The position numbers and the translations under genes were made by a program. Shown here in pieces: positions 16,472 to 25,292 of a stretch of DNA of 64,000 nt. The stretch's first letter is position 1. The number at the start of each line of letters is the position of its first letter. The notes beneath the pieces were generated by a model. That model searched no databases, was not told where the DNA came from, and worked only from the letters and a program-made list of their open reading frames with translations. The stretch lies in the NCBI RefSeq assembly GCF_002013915.1, contig NZ_MBTF01000013.1, positions 1 through 64,000 on the forward strand, in the 5' to 3' direction. This stretch comes from Mucilaginibacter pedocola (GTDB taxonomy: Bacteria > Bacteroidota > Bacteroidia > Sphingobacteriales > Sphingobacteriaceae).

Positions 16472-17725
16472 ATGCCTACAGAAGTAAAATGCCCCAGTTG
16501 CGGCCACGGTTTCCCTATTGAGGAGGTAATGGCCGAAGAATATAAACAGCAGTTGCGCGTGCAAATGGCGGATTTTAAGCGCCAGAAGGAAGACGAGTTT
16601 AAAAAGAAAGAAGACGAGTTTAGCCGCACCCAACGCCAGCAGCAGCAGGATTTTGAGCAACGCCTGGCCAACGAGAAAAAAGCCATGCAGCAAACGCTTG
16701 AAGAAAACCTGCGCAAAACCATAGCATCCGATTTTGAGAACCAATTGCTCATAGCCAAAAACGAGGCACAAGCCAATGCCGAAAAGCTGAAGGATGCCCG
16801 CCAAAAGGAACTGGAGTTTATGCAGCGCGAACAAAGCCTCAAGCAAAAAGAGGAAGAGATGGAGCTGGCCACCCAACGTAAATTGCAGGAGCAGCGCGCC
16901 GAATTAACCGAGCAAATACGTAAACAGGAGGTAGAAAAATATTCCATTAAAGATACCGAGCACCAACTGAAGGTGAAGGAAATGGAAAAGCAACTGGAAG
17001 ACCAAAAGCGCCTGGTTGACGAGATGAAGCGCCGTGCCGAACAAGGCTCGATGCAGTTACAGGGCGAGGCGCAGGAGCTTATATTGGAAGAATTGCTGCG
17101 CCAGCATTTCCCTTTTGATGTAATAAGCGAAGTAGGCAAGGGCGTGCGCGGGGCAGATTGTGTGCAAACCGTGCGCAATCAGTTTGGGCAGGAATGCGGC
17201 AAAATTATTTACGAAAGCAAACGCACTACAGCCTTCGGTGGCGACTGGATAGATAAGCTGAAGAAAGATATGCGCGCCATGAATGTGGATGTGGCCGTAA
17301 TAGTTACCCAATGCTACCCAAAGGGGATGGATTGCTTTGGCGAGCGCGACGGCGTTTGGATATGCAGTTTTGACGAGGTGCGGGCCGTAAGCTACATACT
17401 GCGCGATGGTGTGGTGAAGCTGGCTAACCTGGCAAAATCGCAGGATAACAAAGGCGATAAAATGCACCTATTGTATGATTACCTTACCAGCAGCGAATTT
17501 TCCGAACAATGGAAGGCCATTCGCGAGGGGTATATGAGTATGCGCCTATCTATACAAAAAGAACGCGATGCGATGGAGAAAATGTGGAAGGCCCGCGAAA
17601 AGCAACTGGATAAAGTATTACTGAATGCGGCTCACATCAAGGGCTCGATAGAAGGCATAGCTGGTAACGATATGATACAGCTTAGCCTTGGTGAGGACGA
17701 CGATGACCCTCTACTGTTAGACTAA
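16472..17725 (+). CDS. DUF2130 family protein with long coiled coil
   Basis: The 417-residue protein starts with a small CPSCGHGF zinc-ribbon half, followed by a highly charged coiled coil (about 20-205). The DUF2130 core comes next, with LLRQHFPFDVISEVGKGVRGAD (about 210-228) and KIIYESKRT (about 245). The GAD...ESK arrangement looks like a PD-(D/E)xK nuclease active site, which is inference. The layout resembles RmuC-like proteins, in which a coiled coil precedes a nuclease-like domain. Function is unproven. A hairpin follows 45 bp after the stop. Confidence 0.85.
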   Translation: MPTEVKCPSCGHGFPIEEVMAEEYKQQLRVQMADFKRQKEDEFKKKEDEFSRTQRQQQQDFEQRLANEKKAMQQTLEENLRKTIASDFENQLLIAKNEAQANAEKLKDARQKELEFMQREQSLKQKEEEMELATQRKLQEQRAELTEQIRKQEVEKYSIKDTEHQLKVKEMEKQLEDQKRLVDEMKRRAEQGSMQLQGEAQELILEELLRQHFPFDVISEVGKGVRGADCVQTVRNQFGQECGKIIYESKRTTAFGGDWIDKLKKDMRAMNVDVAVIVTQCYPKGMDCFGERDGVWICSFDEVRAVSYILRDGVVKLANLAKSQDNKGDKMHLLYDYLTSSEFSEQWKAIREGYMSMRLSIQKERDAMEKMWKAREKQLDKVLLNAAHIKGSIEGIAGNDMIQLSLGEDDDDPLLLD

Positions 17726-17770
17726 CAATTGGTTAATCTGTTTAGGAATAATCTATTTGCCAATAAATTT

Positions 17771-17794
17771 CGGCTACGCATATTTGTGTAGCCG
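17771..17794 (+). terminator. Possible terminator hairpin after DUF2130
   Basis: CGGCTACGCA and TGTGTAGCCG form a stem of about ten pairs with a TATT loop; the following T run is weak (TTGCTGTTT). Confidence 0.5.
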
Positions 17795-17852
17795 TTGCTG
17801 TTTATGGGGTTAAATAATACCAGGCAACCGCGTACAATACGGTATTGGGTTT

Positions 17853-18203
17853 ATGTTGAATAATATAGGGGTAAACAGGGTAATTTTGTTAGGGACGCTG
17901 GGCGAAGGCATCAGTGAGTGTACCGATACGGAAGGTAACGCATTTTTATGCATCAGCCTGCATACATCCGAGCAGGTAAAAAAAGAGTCGAAACAACCCC
18001 CGCATCACGAATACCACAAGGTTAAAGTTCCGCAAAAATTGCTGGCTCAGGATGGGCTTAAGCTGCGCGCCGGGCAAACGCTGTATGTTGAAGGTAAAAT
18101 ACACACAACCTCTTTTGTAGATGAACAACGAGTAAGGCGTTACAACCTCGAAGTAATTGCCGGCCGTATAGAAGTAGTGGGCGCGGCAATGGCCGATATA
18201 TAG
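17853..18203 (+). CDS. Single-stranded DNA-binding protein (short SSB paralogue)
   Basis: The 116-residue protein fits the SSB OB-fold, beginning NRVILLGTLGEG, with HEYHKVKVPQKL in the middle and AGQTLYVEGKIHTTSF near residue 85. It lacks the acidic DDDLPF-like C-terminal tip by which replicative SSBs bind their partners. It is therefore probably an accessory SSB rather than the essential one. It stands in the same direction as the M20 gene 75 bp downstream. Confidence 0.82.
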   Translation: MLNNIGVNRVILLGTLGEGISECTDTEGNAFLCISLHTSEQVKKESKQPPHHEYHKVKVPQKLLAQDGLKLRAGQTLYVEGKIHTTSFVDEQRVRRYNLEVIAGRIEVVGAAMADI

Positions 18204-18237
18204 GGATAAAGCACTTAGCTTAATCCACAAAAAACAT

Positions 18238-18245
18238 TAATTTTG
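18238..18245 (+). promoter_or_regulatory. TAATTTTG -7 box of the M20 deacetylase gene
   Basis: The octamer fits TAnnTTTG and lies 33 nt before the ATG at 18279. It overlaps a TTG codon at 18243 that would otherwise extend the protein by 12 residues, arguing against that longer start. Confidence 0.5.
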
Positions 18246-18278
18246 CATCATAACATCAACGGGGAAATACCCGCATCT

Positions 18279-19343
18279 ATGGCAGAATTAGCAACATTGC
18301 AGCAACAGGCAGTTACACTGCTCCAGCAATTAATTTCGATACCATCTTTCAGTAAAGAGGAAGACCGCACGGCCGACCTGATAGAAACTACCCTGCAGCA
18401 ACACGGCGTTACCACGCACCGTAAGCTGAACAACATTTGGGCCTGGAACAAGCATTTTGAGGCATCCAAGCCTACCATCCTGCTCAATTCGCACCACGAT
18501 ACCGTTAAACCTAACTCGGGCTACACCCGCGACCCTTACGACGCCAAAATAGAAGGCGATAAACTTTTTGGCTTAGGTAGTAACGATGCCGGCGGCTGCC
18601 TGGTATCGCTCATTGCGGTGTTTCTGTATTATTTTGAGCAGGAGAACCTGAAATATAACTTTTGTTTGGCCACCACCGCCGAAGAAGAAATATCCGGCGT
18701 GAACGGCTTGGAACTAATCATCCCCGACTTAGGCGAACTCAGCTTCGGCATAGTGGGCGAGCCTACGCTGATGGACCTTGCCGTTGCCGAACGCGGCCTG
18801 ATGGTGTTGGATTGCACTGCCCATGGCAAAGCCGGCCACGCTGCCCGCGAAGAAGGCGAAAACGCTATTTACAAAGCACTGGCAGATATTGAGTGGTTCC
18901 GCAATTACAGGTTCCCGAAAGAGTCGGAAGTTTTCGGTCCGATAAAGATGTCGGTTACTATCATCAACGCCGGCTCGCAGCATAATGTGGTACCTGCCAC
19001 CTGCACCTTTACGGTAGATGTACGCGTAACTGATGCTTACCGTAACGAGGAAGTATTGGAGATAATACGCCAACACGTAAGCTGCGATGTAAAACCACGC
19101 TCTATCAGGTTAAAACCATCATCAATAGATAAGAACCACCCTTTTGTACAGGCAGGCATAGCCCTTGGCCGCACACCATACGGCTCGCCCACTACGTCGG
19201 ATCAATCGCTGCTGGATATCCAATCCATCAAAATAGGCCCCGGCGACAGCGCCCGCTCCCACATGGCCGACGAGTTTATATATGTAGACGAAATAGGGAA
19301 GGGGATAGCGCTATACATTGAGATGCTGAGTAAAATAGTTTAG
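18279..19343 (+). CDS. argE: M20-family deacetylase, probable ArgE-type of arginine biosynthesis
   Basis: The 354-residue zinc peptidase-family enzyme shows the metal ligand and catalytic motifs NSHHDTVKP (near residue 76), LGSNDAGGC (near 97), TTAEEEISG (near 130) and GEPT (near 157). A dimerisation domain is inserted between about 175 and 285. It lies directly before argH, and this pairing is typical of Bacteroidota arginine clusters. In some members ArgE-like enzymes act on N-acetyl- or N-succinyl-citrulline rather than acetylornithine. Which substrate applies here cannot be told without the carbamoyltransferase gene, which is not in the window. The ATG at 18279 is chosen because a promoter box overlaps the upstream TTG. 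Confidence 0.82.
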   Translation: MAELATLQQQAVTLLQQLISIPSFSKEEDRTADLIETTLQQHGVTTHRKLNNIWAWNKHFEASKPTILLNSHHDTVKPNSGYTRDPYDAKIEGDKLFGLGSNDAGGCLVSLIAVFLYYFEQENLKYNFCLATTAEEEISGVNGLELIIPDLGELSFGIVGEPTLMDLAVAERGLMVLDCTAHGKAGHAAREEGENAIYKALADIEWFRNYRFPKESEVFGPIKMSVTIINAGSQHNVVPATCTFTVDVRVTDAYRNEEVLEIIRQHVSCDVKPRSIRLKPSSIDKNHPFVQAGIALGRTPYGSPTTSDQSLLDIQSIKIGPGDSARSHMADEFIYVDEIGKGIALYIEMLSKIV

Positions 19344-19368
19344 GGGAGAGTATTCGTTATCCCTGGTT

Positions 19369-19401
19369 AGATTTGACAACTTTTTAAAAGTTGTCAAATC
19401 T
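19369..19401. repeat. Family H perfect hairpin, copy 1
   Basis: AGATTTGACAACTTT (19369-19383) and its exact complement (19387-19401) are separated by TTA. It lies 25 bp after the argE-like gene. The same palindrome recurs after the DUF72 gene at 31654-31686. A transcription-terminating role is plausible. Confidence 0.85.
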
Positions 19402-19418
19402 GTTCCTCCCCCCCCCGA

Positions 19419-19597
19419 TGTCATTTCGACGAACAGTGGGGTGGGAGTGCGTGGCGTGAGGAGAAATCCTGTACGATACGCTAAGCCACTATGCAAATCC
19501 CCAATGCATGAACGCTTTGCAAATCGTCTTAGCAATGTGTCGAAGATTTCTCTTCGCCCTCTGGCTCTTTTCCTGCCCGCTGCTCATCGAAATGACA
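19419..19597. repeat. Family A palindrome, copy 2
   Basis: The element starts TGTCATTTCGACGAACAGTG and ends CATCGAAATGACA. Inside, GAGGAGAAATC faces GATTTCTCTTCG. Both termini contain an intact TGTCATTTCGA, the site the IS110 guide RNA would read. With the family H hairpin and the argH promoter it fills the 302-bp gap before argH. Confidence 0.85.
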
Positions 19598-19633
19598 ACG
19601 TTTTTTGAGGCTGTTCACCAACCCATTTAATTC

Positions 19634-19641
19634 TATATTTG
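19634..19641 (+). promoter_or_regulatory. TATATTTG -7 box ending 4 nt before argH
   Basis: A perfect TAnnTTTG octamer is separated from the argH ATG by CACC only. A leaderless argH mRNA is predicted. The box directly follows the family A repeat, so argH appears to have its own promoter despite lying behind the argE-like gene. Confidence 0.6.
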
Positions 19642-19645
19642 CACC

Positions 19646-20980
19646 ATGAGTAAGTTATGGCAAAAAACAACTAACGTAAACCAATTAGTAGAAACCTTCA
19701 CCGTAGGGCGCGACCGCGAGCTCGACCGGGAAATGGCGGCTTTTGATGTGCTTGGTTCGCTGGCCCACACTACCATGCTGGAAACTATTGGGCTGATGGG
19801 TGCCGATGACCTCGCCCAGGTACAAAAAGAACTAAAGGCCATTTATGCCGATATACAGGCCGGTAATTTTACCATTGAAGATGGGGTAGAGGATGTACAC
19901 TCGCAGGTAGAGATGCTGCTAACTCAGCGTATTGGCGATGCCGGTAAAAAGATACATAGCGGCCGCTCGCGTAACGACCAAGTGCTGGTTGATTTAAAAC
20001 TCTTCTTCCGCCATAAAATACAGGAAGTTGTTGAAGAGGTAGAAAAACTCTTCCGCCAGCTGATAAAACTAAGCGAAGAACATAAAGATGTTTTATTGCC
20101 CGGCTATACGCATTTGCAGGTGGCCATGCCGTCATCGTTCGGGCTGTGGTTTGGTGCTTATGCCGAAAGCCTTGCCGACGACCTGGAACTGGTACTTGCC
20201 GCCTGGAAGATAACCAACAAAAACCCATTGGGTTCCGCAGCGGGTTATGGCTCGTCGTTTCCGCTTAACCGTACGCTTACTACGCAGCTGCTGGGGTTTG
20301 AGAGCCTTAACCATAACGTGGTTTACGCCCAAATGGGCCGCGGTAAAACCGAGCGCATTATTGCGCAGGCACTATCATCGGTAGCGGCAACCCTTGCCAA
20401 AATGGCTATGGACCAATGCCTGTACCTGAGCCAGAATTTTGCCTTTGTAAGTTACCCCGAAAGCCTCACTACAGGCAGCAGTATTATGCCGCATAAAAAG
20501 AACCCCGATGTGTGGGAAATTATGCGCGGCAAATGTAACCGCCTGCAAGCCCTGCCAAACGATGTGGCCATGATGACCACCAACCTGCCATCGGGCTACC
20601 ACCGCGAATTGCAATTGCTGAAAGAACTGCTGTTCCCGGCTTTTGCCGACCTGCTGGACTGTCTGCACATGGCAACCTTTATGCTCCAGAATATCAGCGT
20701 AAACAAAAATATATTAAACGACCCTAAGTACGCCTACCTCTTCAGCGTAGAGGAAGTAAACAAGGCCGTACTAAACGGTACGCCTTTCCGCGATGCCTAC
20801 AAACAAATTGGCCTCGATATAGAACAAGATAACTTCAACCCCGAAAAAACCGTGAACCACACCCACGAAGGCAGCATAGGCAACCTGCAAAACCAGCAGA
20901 TAACTGAAGGGCTGGAAAAAGTGTTAGGCAGCTTTGGGTTTACGAAAGTGGAAGAAGCGATAACTAATTTATTAAAATAA
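19646..20980 (+). CDS. argH: Argininosuccinate lyase
   Basis: The 444-residue enzyme cleaves argininosuccinate to arginine and fumarate, the last step of arginine synthesis. The fumarase/ASL superfamily signature GSSIMPHKKNPD (near residue 276) is intact, as are SGRSRNDQV (near 107) and GYTHLQVAMP (near 155, with the catalytic His). The length is normal for the family. The M20 deacetylase of the same pathway lies upstream, and small genes of unknown function follow closely. Confidence 0.97.
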   Translation: MSKLWQKTTNVNQLVETFTVGRDRELDREMAAFDVLGSLAHTTMLETIGLMGADDLAQVQKELKAIYADIQAGNFTIEDGVEDVHSQVEMLLTQRIGDAGKKIHSGRSRNDQVLVDLKLFFRHKIQEVVEEVEKLFRQLIKLSEEHKDVLLPGYTHLQVAMPSSFGLWFGAYAESLADDLELVLAAWKITNKNPLGSAAGYGSSFPLNRTLTTQLLGFESLNHNVVYAQMGRGKTERIIAQALSSVAATLAKMAMDQCLYLSQNFAFVSYPESLTTGSSIMPHKKNPDVWEIMRGKCNRLQALPNDVAMMTTNLPSGYHRELQLLKELLFPAFADLLDCLHMATFMLQNISVNKNILNDPKYAYLFSVEEVNKAVLNGTPFRDAYKQIGLDIEQDNFNPEKTVNHTHEGSIGNLQNQQITEGLEKVLGSFGFTKVEEAITNLLK

Positions 20981-20986
20981 GTTTGT

Positions 20987-21241
20987 ATGCAAAAAGGTGT
21001 GCGAGTTATATTAAAGACGTTTTTAGGAGAAACAACCGCGCCGGAAAGTACAGAACCCTGGAATGACTATTGGAAATTGCTTGGCGAAGAAGGCGAGGTG
21101 ATAGGCGACGAAATTTACAACCAGCGCGTTTTAGTTTTGTTCCATACAGATTTAAATATCTTTAAACTCGCTAATCATAACCCGGTACCGAACTCGTTGT
21201 GGATTTTGCCATCGGACCTTGAAACAATTAATACAAAATAG
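20987..21241 (+). CDS. Small hypothetical protein behind argH
   Basis: The 84-residue acidic protein starts 6 nt after the argH stop and contains a WNDYWKLLGEEGEVIG segment and a beta-rich second half. I do not recognise the family. Close spacing to argH suggests co-transcription, with no evidence of a role in arginine synthesis. The 43 bp that follow hold short ATCGGTGAAAT-like direct repeats, which are probably repeat debris. Confidence 0.65.
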   Translation: MQKGVRVILKTFLGETTAPESTEPWNDYWKLLGEEGEVIGDEIYNQRVLVLFHTDLNIFKLANHNPVPNSLWILPSDLETINTK

Positions 21242-21284
21242 AATCGGTGAAATCATACAAATCGGTGCAATCGGTGAAAATAAA

Positions 21285-21488
21285 ATGAACGGACAAAACA
21301 GAGCAGACATATACCCGGGACTTGAAGTAGATATCATCCTGAAAAAAGACCAGCGCAGCGGCAAGCTAACGCGCGGCATAGTAAAAGATTTGCTTACCAG
21401 CGCCTCGTTCCACTCGCGCGGCATAAAAGTACGTCTGGAGGACGGGCAAGTGGGCCGCGTAGCGGAAATAATAGAGGACGATTTTTAA
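21285..21488 (+). CDS. YwbE family protein
   Basis: The 67-residue protein matches the YwbE family along its whole length: MNGQNRADIYPGLEVDIILK at the start, then GKLTRGIVKDLLT and HSRGIKVRLEDGQVGRV. The family is conserved and small, probably with a KOW/OB-like beta fold, and of unknown function. The ATG at 21285 is chosen because the family begins there; the upstream in-frame ATG at 21219 would overlap the preceding gene and add repeat-derived sequence. Confidence 0.88.
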   Translation: MNGQNRADIYPGLEVDIILKKDQRSGKLTRGIVKDLLTSASFHSRGIKVRLEDGQVGRVAEIIEDDF

Positions 21489-21521
21489 CCATTCACCACT
21501 CTCTAATTACTACTCACCAAC

Positions 21522-22211
21522 ATGCAACCCGTAAAAGAACCTCAAAAATACTTCCTGCTACGGTTGGATGCGCATTACCGCTTGTATATAGCTTTACTGG
21601 TTGGCCTGATGGCTTTCTTTTTGTCGAGAGGGATGCAGTCGGTACCTGAAATTACACTCATCGTTTGGATAGCGGTGGCGCTGACCATTATCATACTAAA
21701 CTGGGTGATCATTTTGTGGGCGCATCCGCGCGAGATACGCAAGATAGCCAGCCTGGAAGATAGCAGCCGGTATTTGGTTTTCCTTTTTGTGATGACGGCC
21801 TCGCTGGTGAGTTTGGTGGCCATGTACCTACTACTCAAATCAACAAAGGGGCAGTCTGACGAAACCATTAGCGGCTACATTATTTTAGCCATGAGCGCGG
21901 TGGTAGTTTCGTGGTGGCTGGTGCATACCGTTTATACCATGCGTTATGCCCATTTGTATTACGATACTTCTACAGCTAAAGACAGTACCAAAGGCGGCTT
22001 AGAGTTCCCCAAAGATATCACCGATCCGGACTATATGGATTTTGTGTACTTCTCCTTCGTCATCGGCATGACGTTCCAGGTATCCGACGTGCAAATAACG
22101 TCCCGCCACCTTCGCCGCATAGCCTGGGCACACGGGCTTATCGCTTTTGCATTTAACACCGCCATTGTGGCGCTGAGTATAAATGTGATATCTGGATTGG
22201 TGTCTAAGTAG
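21522..22211 (+). CDS. DUF1345 family integral membrane protein
   Basis: The 229-residue protein has about five hydrophobic helices (about 20-38, 43-68, 85-108, 120-143 and 200-225). It has the conserved DPDYMDFVYFSFVIGMTFQVSD segment near residue 170 characteristic of DUF1345. Function is unknown. It lies 33 bp after ywbE in the same direction and is followed by a long palindrome. Confidence 0.88.
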   Translation: MQPVKEPQKYFLLRLDAHYRLYIALLVGLMAFFLSRGMQSVPEITLIVWIAVALTIIILNWVIILWAHPREIRKIASLEDSSRYLVFLFVMTASLVSLVAMYLLLKSTKGQSDETISGYIILAMSAVVVSWWLVHTVYTMRYAHLYYDTSTAKDSTKGGLEFPKDITDPDYMDFVYFSFVIGMTFQVSDVQITSRHLRRIAWAHGLIAFAFNTAIVALSINVISGLVSK

Positions 22212-22215
22212 GGGA

Positions 22216-22334
22216 GAGTCCGAAAGACCGCAAGTCGGCAAGTCCAAAAGACGGAGGTTGCGTACTCACAGGCACCTTTCTTTTCTCGTTATTGCTTTTC
22301 TTCTTTCGGACTTCCGGACATCGGACTTTCCGAC
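22216..22334. repeat. Family E palindrome (AGTCCGAAAGAC type)
   Basis: The left part AGTCCGAAAGACCGCAAGTC with AAGTCCAAAAGAC faces CTTTCGGACTTCCGGAC and GGACTTTCCGACT. It fills the gap between the convergent DUF1345 and MFS genes and touches the MFS stop codon, so it may serve as a terminator for both. Confidence 0.7.
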
Positions 22335-23645
22335 TTAAACCTCCTCCTCTATCTTCGAGTGCTTCTGCGTATCTACCATAGTTGCATATATCAGCAACGA
22401 TATCAAAATACAAACCGTTACGTACCAGTAAAACCATTCCTGGTGGCCGGCTTGCTTAAAGCTGAGCGCAATGTACTCTGCCGAGCCGCCAAAGATAGAT
22501 ACGGCAATAGCATAAGGGAAACCTACACCAAGGGCGCGTATATGTGCGGGGAAAAGTTCGGCTTTAACTACAGCGTTGATGGAGGTGTAGTTGCTTACTA
22601 CCAGCAAAGCCGCCATAATAAGCGCAAAGGCTACCCACTCACTTTTGGTATGGCTTAGCGCCATCAGGATGGGTACGGTAGTTAAGGTACCCAATATGCC
22701 AAAGGTTTTCAGCATGGGCTTGCGGCCTATACGGTCGGATATATAGCCATATAAAGGCTGCGCCAGCATAAAAATAAATAGCGTAAAGGTTGATACCAGC
22801 GTAGCTGTGCTTTTGCTGAAACCGCTGGTATTCACCAAAAACTTCTGCATATAGGTAGTGAAAGTATAGAAAGCAACGGTGCCGCCCAGCGTAAGCCCGA
22901 TAACCGTAAGCACGGCTTTGGGGTGTTGCAATAAGGCGCGGATAGTACCCCGGCTATCTTTATGTACCTTATTTTCTTTACCGGCAAAAGCGGCAGGCTC
23001 TTTAAGGCTGCGGCGCAGGTACATGGTAATAACGGCCAGTATAGCGCCAATAACGAACGGTATGCGCCAGCCCCAGGCATGCAATTGCTCTTCGGTAAGG
23101 AACACGCGTTGTAGCAGCACCAACACACCCAATGCCGTTAACTGCCCCATAATAAGCGTAACGTATTGAAAGCTGGAATAAAAACCACGGTGCTTTTTGG
23201 CCGCCATTTCGCTGAGATAGGTGGCGCTGGTACCATATTCGCCGCCTACGCTAAGCCCCTGTATAATGCGGGCGAAAAGTAGCAATATGGGGGCAGCAAT
23301 GCCAATGGTATTATAGTCGGGCGTAATGGCAATAATAAGTGAGCCGGCGCTCATCAGCAAAACTGACCAGGTAAGCGCCGCTTTGCGCCCGTGTTTATCC
23401 GCAAAAGTCCCCATTAGCCAGCCACCCACCGGGCGCATTAAAAAGCCAATAGCAAACAATCCGGCACTGTTTAAAAGCTTAACAGTTTCATCTGTCCCCG
23501 GGAAAAAGGCATCCGAGAAGTAAAGTGAAAAGGCTGTGTAAACATACCAATCGTACCATTCTACCAAATTTCCCAGTGAGCCGCCAACTATTGATTTAAT
23601 GCGGCCGGCGGTAGTTAAAGGTGTGTTGGTAGTAGTGGTATGCAT
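22335..23645 (-). CDS. MFS transporter, metabolite:H+ symporter (KgtP/ProP-like)
   Basis: The 436-residue protein has 12 predicted membrane helices. It has the N-terminal signature GNLVEWYDWYVYTAF and the loop motif TFADKHGRKAALTWSVLLM, with a second loop GYISDRIGRKPML in the other half. This places it in the metabolite:H+ symporter group that carries dicarboxylates such as 2-oxoglutarate, proline/betaine or related compounds. The substrate is not determined. The ATG at 23645 is preferred over an upstream TTG at 23669. Confidence 0.9.
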   Translation of the reverse strand: MHTTTTNTPLTTAGRIKSIVGGSLGNLVEWYDWYVYTAFSLYFSDAFFPGTDETVKLLNSAGLFAIGFLMRPVGGWLMGTFADKHGRKAALTWSVLLMSAGSLIIAITPDYNTIGIAAPILLLFARIIQGLSVGGEYGTSATYLSEMAAKKHRGFYSSFQYVTLIMGQLTALGVLVLLQRVFLTEEQLHAWGWRIPFVIGAILAVITMYLRRSLKEPAAFAGKENKVHKDSRGTIRALLQHPKAVLTVIGLTLGGTVAFYTFTTYMQKFLVNTSGFSKSTATLVSTFTLFIFMLAQPLYGYISDRIGRKPMLKTFGILGTLTTVPILMALSHTKSEWVAFALIMAALLVVSNYTSINAVVKAELFPAHIRALGVGFPYAIAVSIFGGSAEYIALSFKQAGHQEWFYWYVTVCILISLLIYATMVDTQKHSKIEEEV

Positions 23646-23706
23646 GGGGCGGTTGTTTGGTTGAGGCAAGATAGGAATTATAAATTGGTTTGGGAGGGGG
23701 AGCTAA

Positions 23707-23825
23707 ATTCCCTCCTTGGGGAGGGGCGGGTGGGGCGTGCGCGCAAATGCAGGGAGGGGTTAGCCAGTAAATCCAACTCGCACAATCCACGAAACCCCTC
23801 CCTGCACCCTCCCAAGGGAGGGAAT
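23707..23825. repeat. Family F palindrome (ATTCCCTCC type)
   Basis: The terminal arms ATTCCCTCCTTGGGGAGGG and CCCTCCCAAGGGAGGGAAT match at almost every position. An inner pair GCAGGGAGGGGTT and AACCCCTCCCTGC extends the structure. It lies between the divergent MFS and phosphodiesterase genes, upstream of both promoters. Confidence 0.78.
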
Positions 23826-23908
23826 CGCGCAATGCCCTCGCTCGTTAGAATGAGATTCCCCCTTCGCAACATTAATGTTATAGTACCAATATCTTAACTT
23901 GTAATATA

Positions 23909-23916
23909 TATTTTTG
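23909..23916 (+). promoter_or_regulatory. TATTTTTG -7 box of the phosphodiesterase gene
   Basis: The octamer fits TAnnTTTG and ends 18 nt before the ATG at 23935. It overlaps an in-frame TTG at 23914 that would make a longer protein, so the later ATG is preferred. Confidence 0.5.
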
Positions 23917-23934
23917 AGCCCACGTTATTACCAA

Positions 23935-25257
23935 ATGATGAAGAAGTACGCCCTTTTTGCTTCGTTTATGCTGTTTTGTGTAAGCAGTTTTGCGCAAAAC
24001 ACGCCTCCGCCACCCGATACTACACAACAGATAATTGCAGGCCGCAAAAACAGCCCCGCGCAGCAGCAAAAACCTTATGTGATATTAATCTCTGCCGATG
24101 GCTTCCGCTGGGATTATGCCGATAAGCACAACGCAGTTAACCTGAAAAAACTTCGTGCCAAAGGCGTGGCTGCCGAATCGATGGTGCCATCTTTCCCGTC
24201 GGTTACTTTCCCTAACCACTATGCCTTGGTGAGCGGCTTATACCCATCGCACTCGGGCCTGGTGAATAACAGCTTTTACGACCCTGCCCGTAACGATAGT
24301 TACAACATGAGCAACAAACCAAAGGTAGCCGACGGCAGCTGGTACGGCGGTACGCCGCTGTGGGTATTGGCCGAGCAGCAGAAGATGCTTGCCGCAAGCT
24401 TTTACTGGGTAGCATCCGAGGCGGCTATTAAAGATACCCGCCCAACTTACTATTACATCTATAACGAAAAAATAGAGATCAACAACCGCATAAAAGCGGT
24501 GGTCAATTGGCTGAAACTACCACCGGCAGAGCGCCCGCATTTAATTACTTTCTACTTCCCGCAGGTAGACCATGCCGGCCACACCTACGGCCCCGATGCA
24601 CCCGAAACAGAGCATGAGGTACACTTTGTAGATTCGGCAGTGAATGCGCTGCAAAAGGCTGTTAAAAAGACGGGTTTGGATGTGAACTTCATCTTCGTTG
24701 CCGACCACGGTATGACCAAGATCGATAACCAGAACCCTATTGGCATACCCGCAGCTATTGATACCGCAAAGTTCAGGGTAACGGGAGATGGTACGTTAGT
24801 AGAGCTTTACGCCAAAGATAGAAGCGCCATACAAAGCACCTTCGACGAGCTAACCAGGGAAGCAAAGGATTACAAGGTATACCTAAAAACCGCCATGCCC
24901 GAAAAATTCCACTACGGCGCAAGCGACGATTGGCATGGGCGCATTGGCGATATCCTGCTTATACCCGAGTGGCCAAGGGTTTTCAACCTCATGAACCGTA
25001 AAAACCTGCACCCCGGCTGGCATGGCTTCGACCCATCGGTAGTAAAAGATATGCACGCCACTTTTTATGCCTGGGGGCCGGCCTTTAAAAGGCACCTCAA
25101 GATAGAATCGTTCCCCAATGTTGATGTTTATAACCTTGTAGCGCGTATATTAGGGCTCAACATTACCGAAAAGGTAGACGGTACCCCCGCGCTGGCCAAT
25201 AAAGTATTGATGAAAAAGGTTGTCAGGCGTAAAAGAAGGAATGAGATCACTTATTAA
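23935..25257 (+). CDS. Secreted type I phosphodiesterase / nucleotide pyrophosphatase (ENPP-like)
   Basis: The 440-residue protein has a signal peptide ending CVSSFAQ and the alkaline-phosphatase-superfamily metal site: ISADGFRWDY (metal Asp), SVTFPNHYALVSGLYP (Thr nucleophile), PQVDHAGHTYGP (Asp and His) and FVADHGM (Asp-His). This matches the ectonucleotide pyrophosphatase/phosphodiesterase family, which cleaves phosphodiester or pyrophosphate bonds in nucleotides or phospholipids in the periplasm. ATG at 23935 or 23938 starts the signal peptide. A secreted protein gene follows 35 bp downstream. Confidence 0.9.
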   Translation: MMKKYALFASFMLFCVSSFAQNTPPPPDTTQQIIAGRKNSPAQQQKPYVILISADGFRWDYADKHNAVNLKKLRAKGVAAESMVPSFPSVTFPNHYALVSGLYPSHSGLVNNSFYDPARNDSYNMSNKPKVADGSWYGGTPLWVLAEQQKMLAASFYWVASEAAIKDTRPTYYYIYNEKIEINNRIKAVVNWLKLPPAERPHLITFYFPQVDHAGHTYGPDAPETEHEVHFVDSAVNALQKAVKKTGLDVNFIFVADHGMTKIDNQNPIGIPAAIDTAKFRVTGDGTLVELYAKDRSAIQSTFDELTREAKDYKVYLKTAMPEKFHYGASDDWHGRIGDILLIPEWPRVFNLMNRKNLHPGWHGFDPSVVKDMHATFYAWGPAFKRHLKIESFPNVDVYNLVARILGLNITEKVDGTPALANKVLMKKVVRRKRRNEITY

Positions 25258-25292
25258 AAAACTGTGGAAAGGGCAGTAATTTGTTTAGCGAT

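Noticed and set aside
23640..23897. Open frames in the MFS/phosphodiesterase gap on both strands
   Set aside because: They are translations of the GC-rich family F palindrome.
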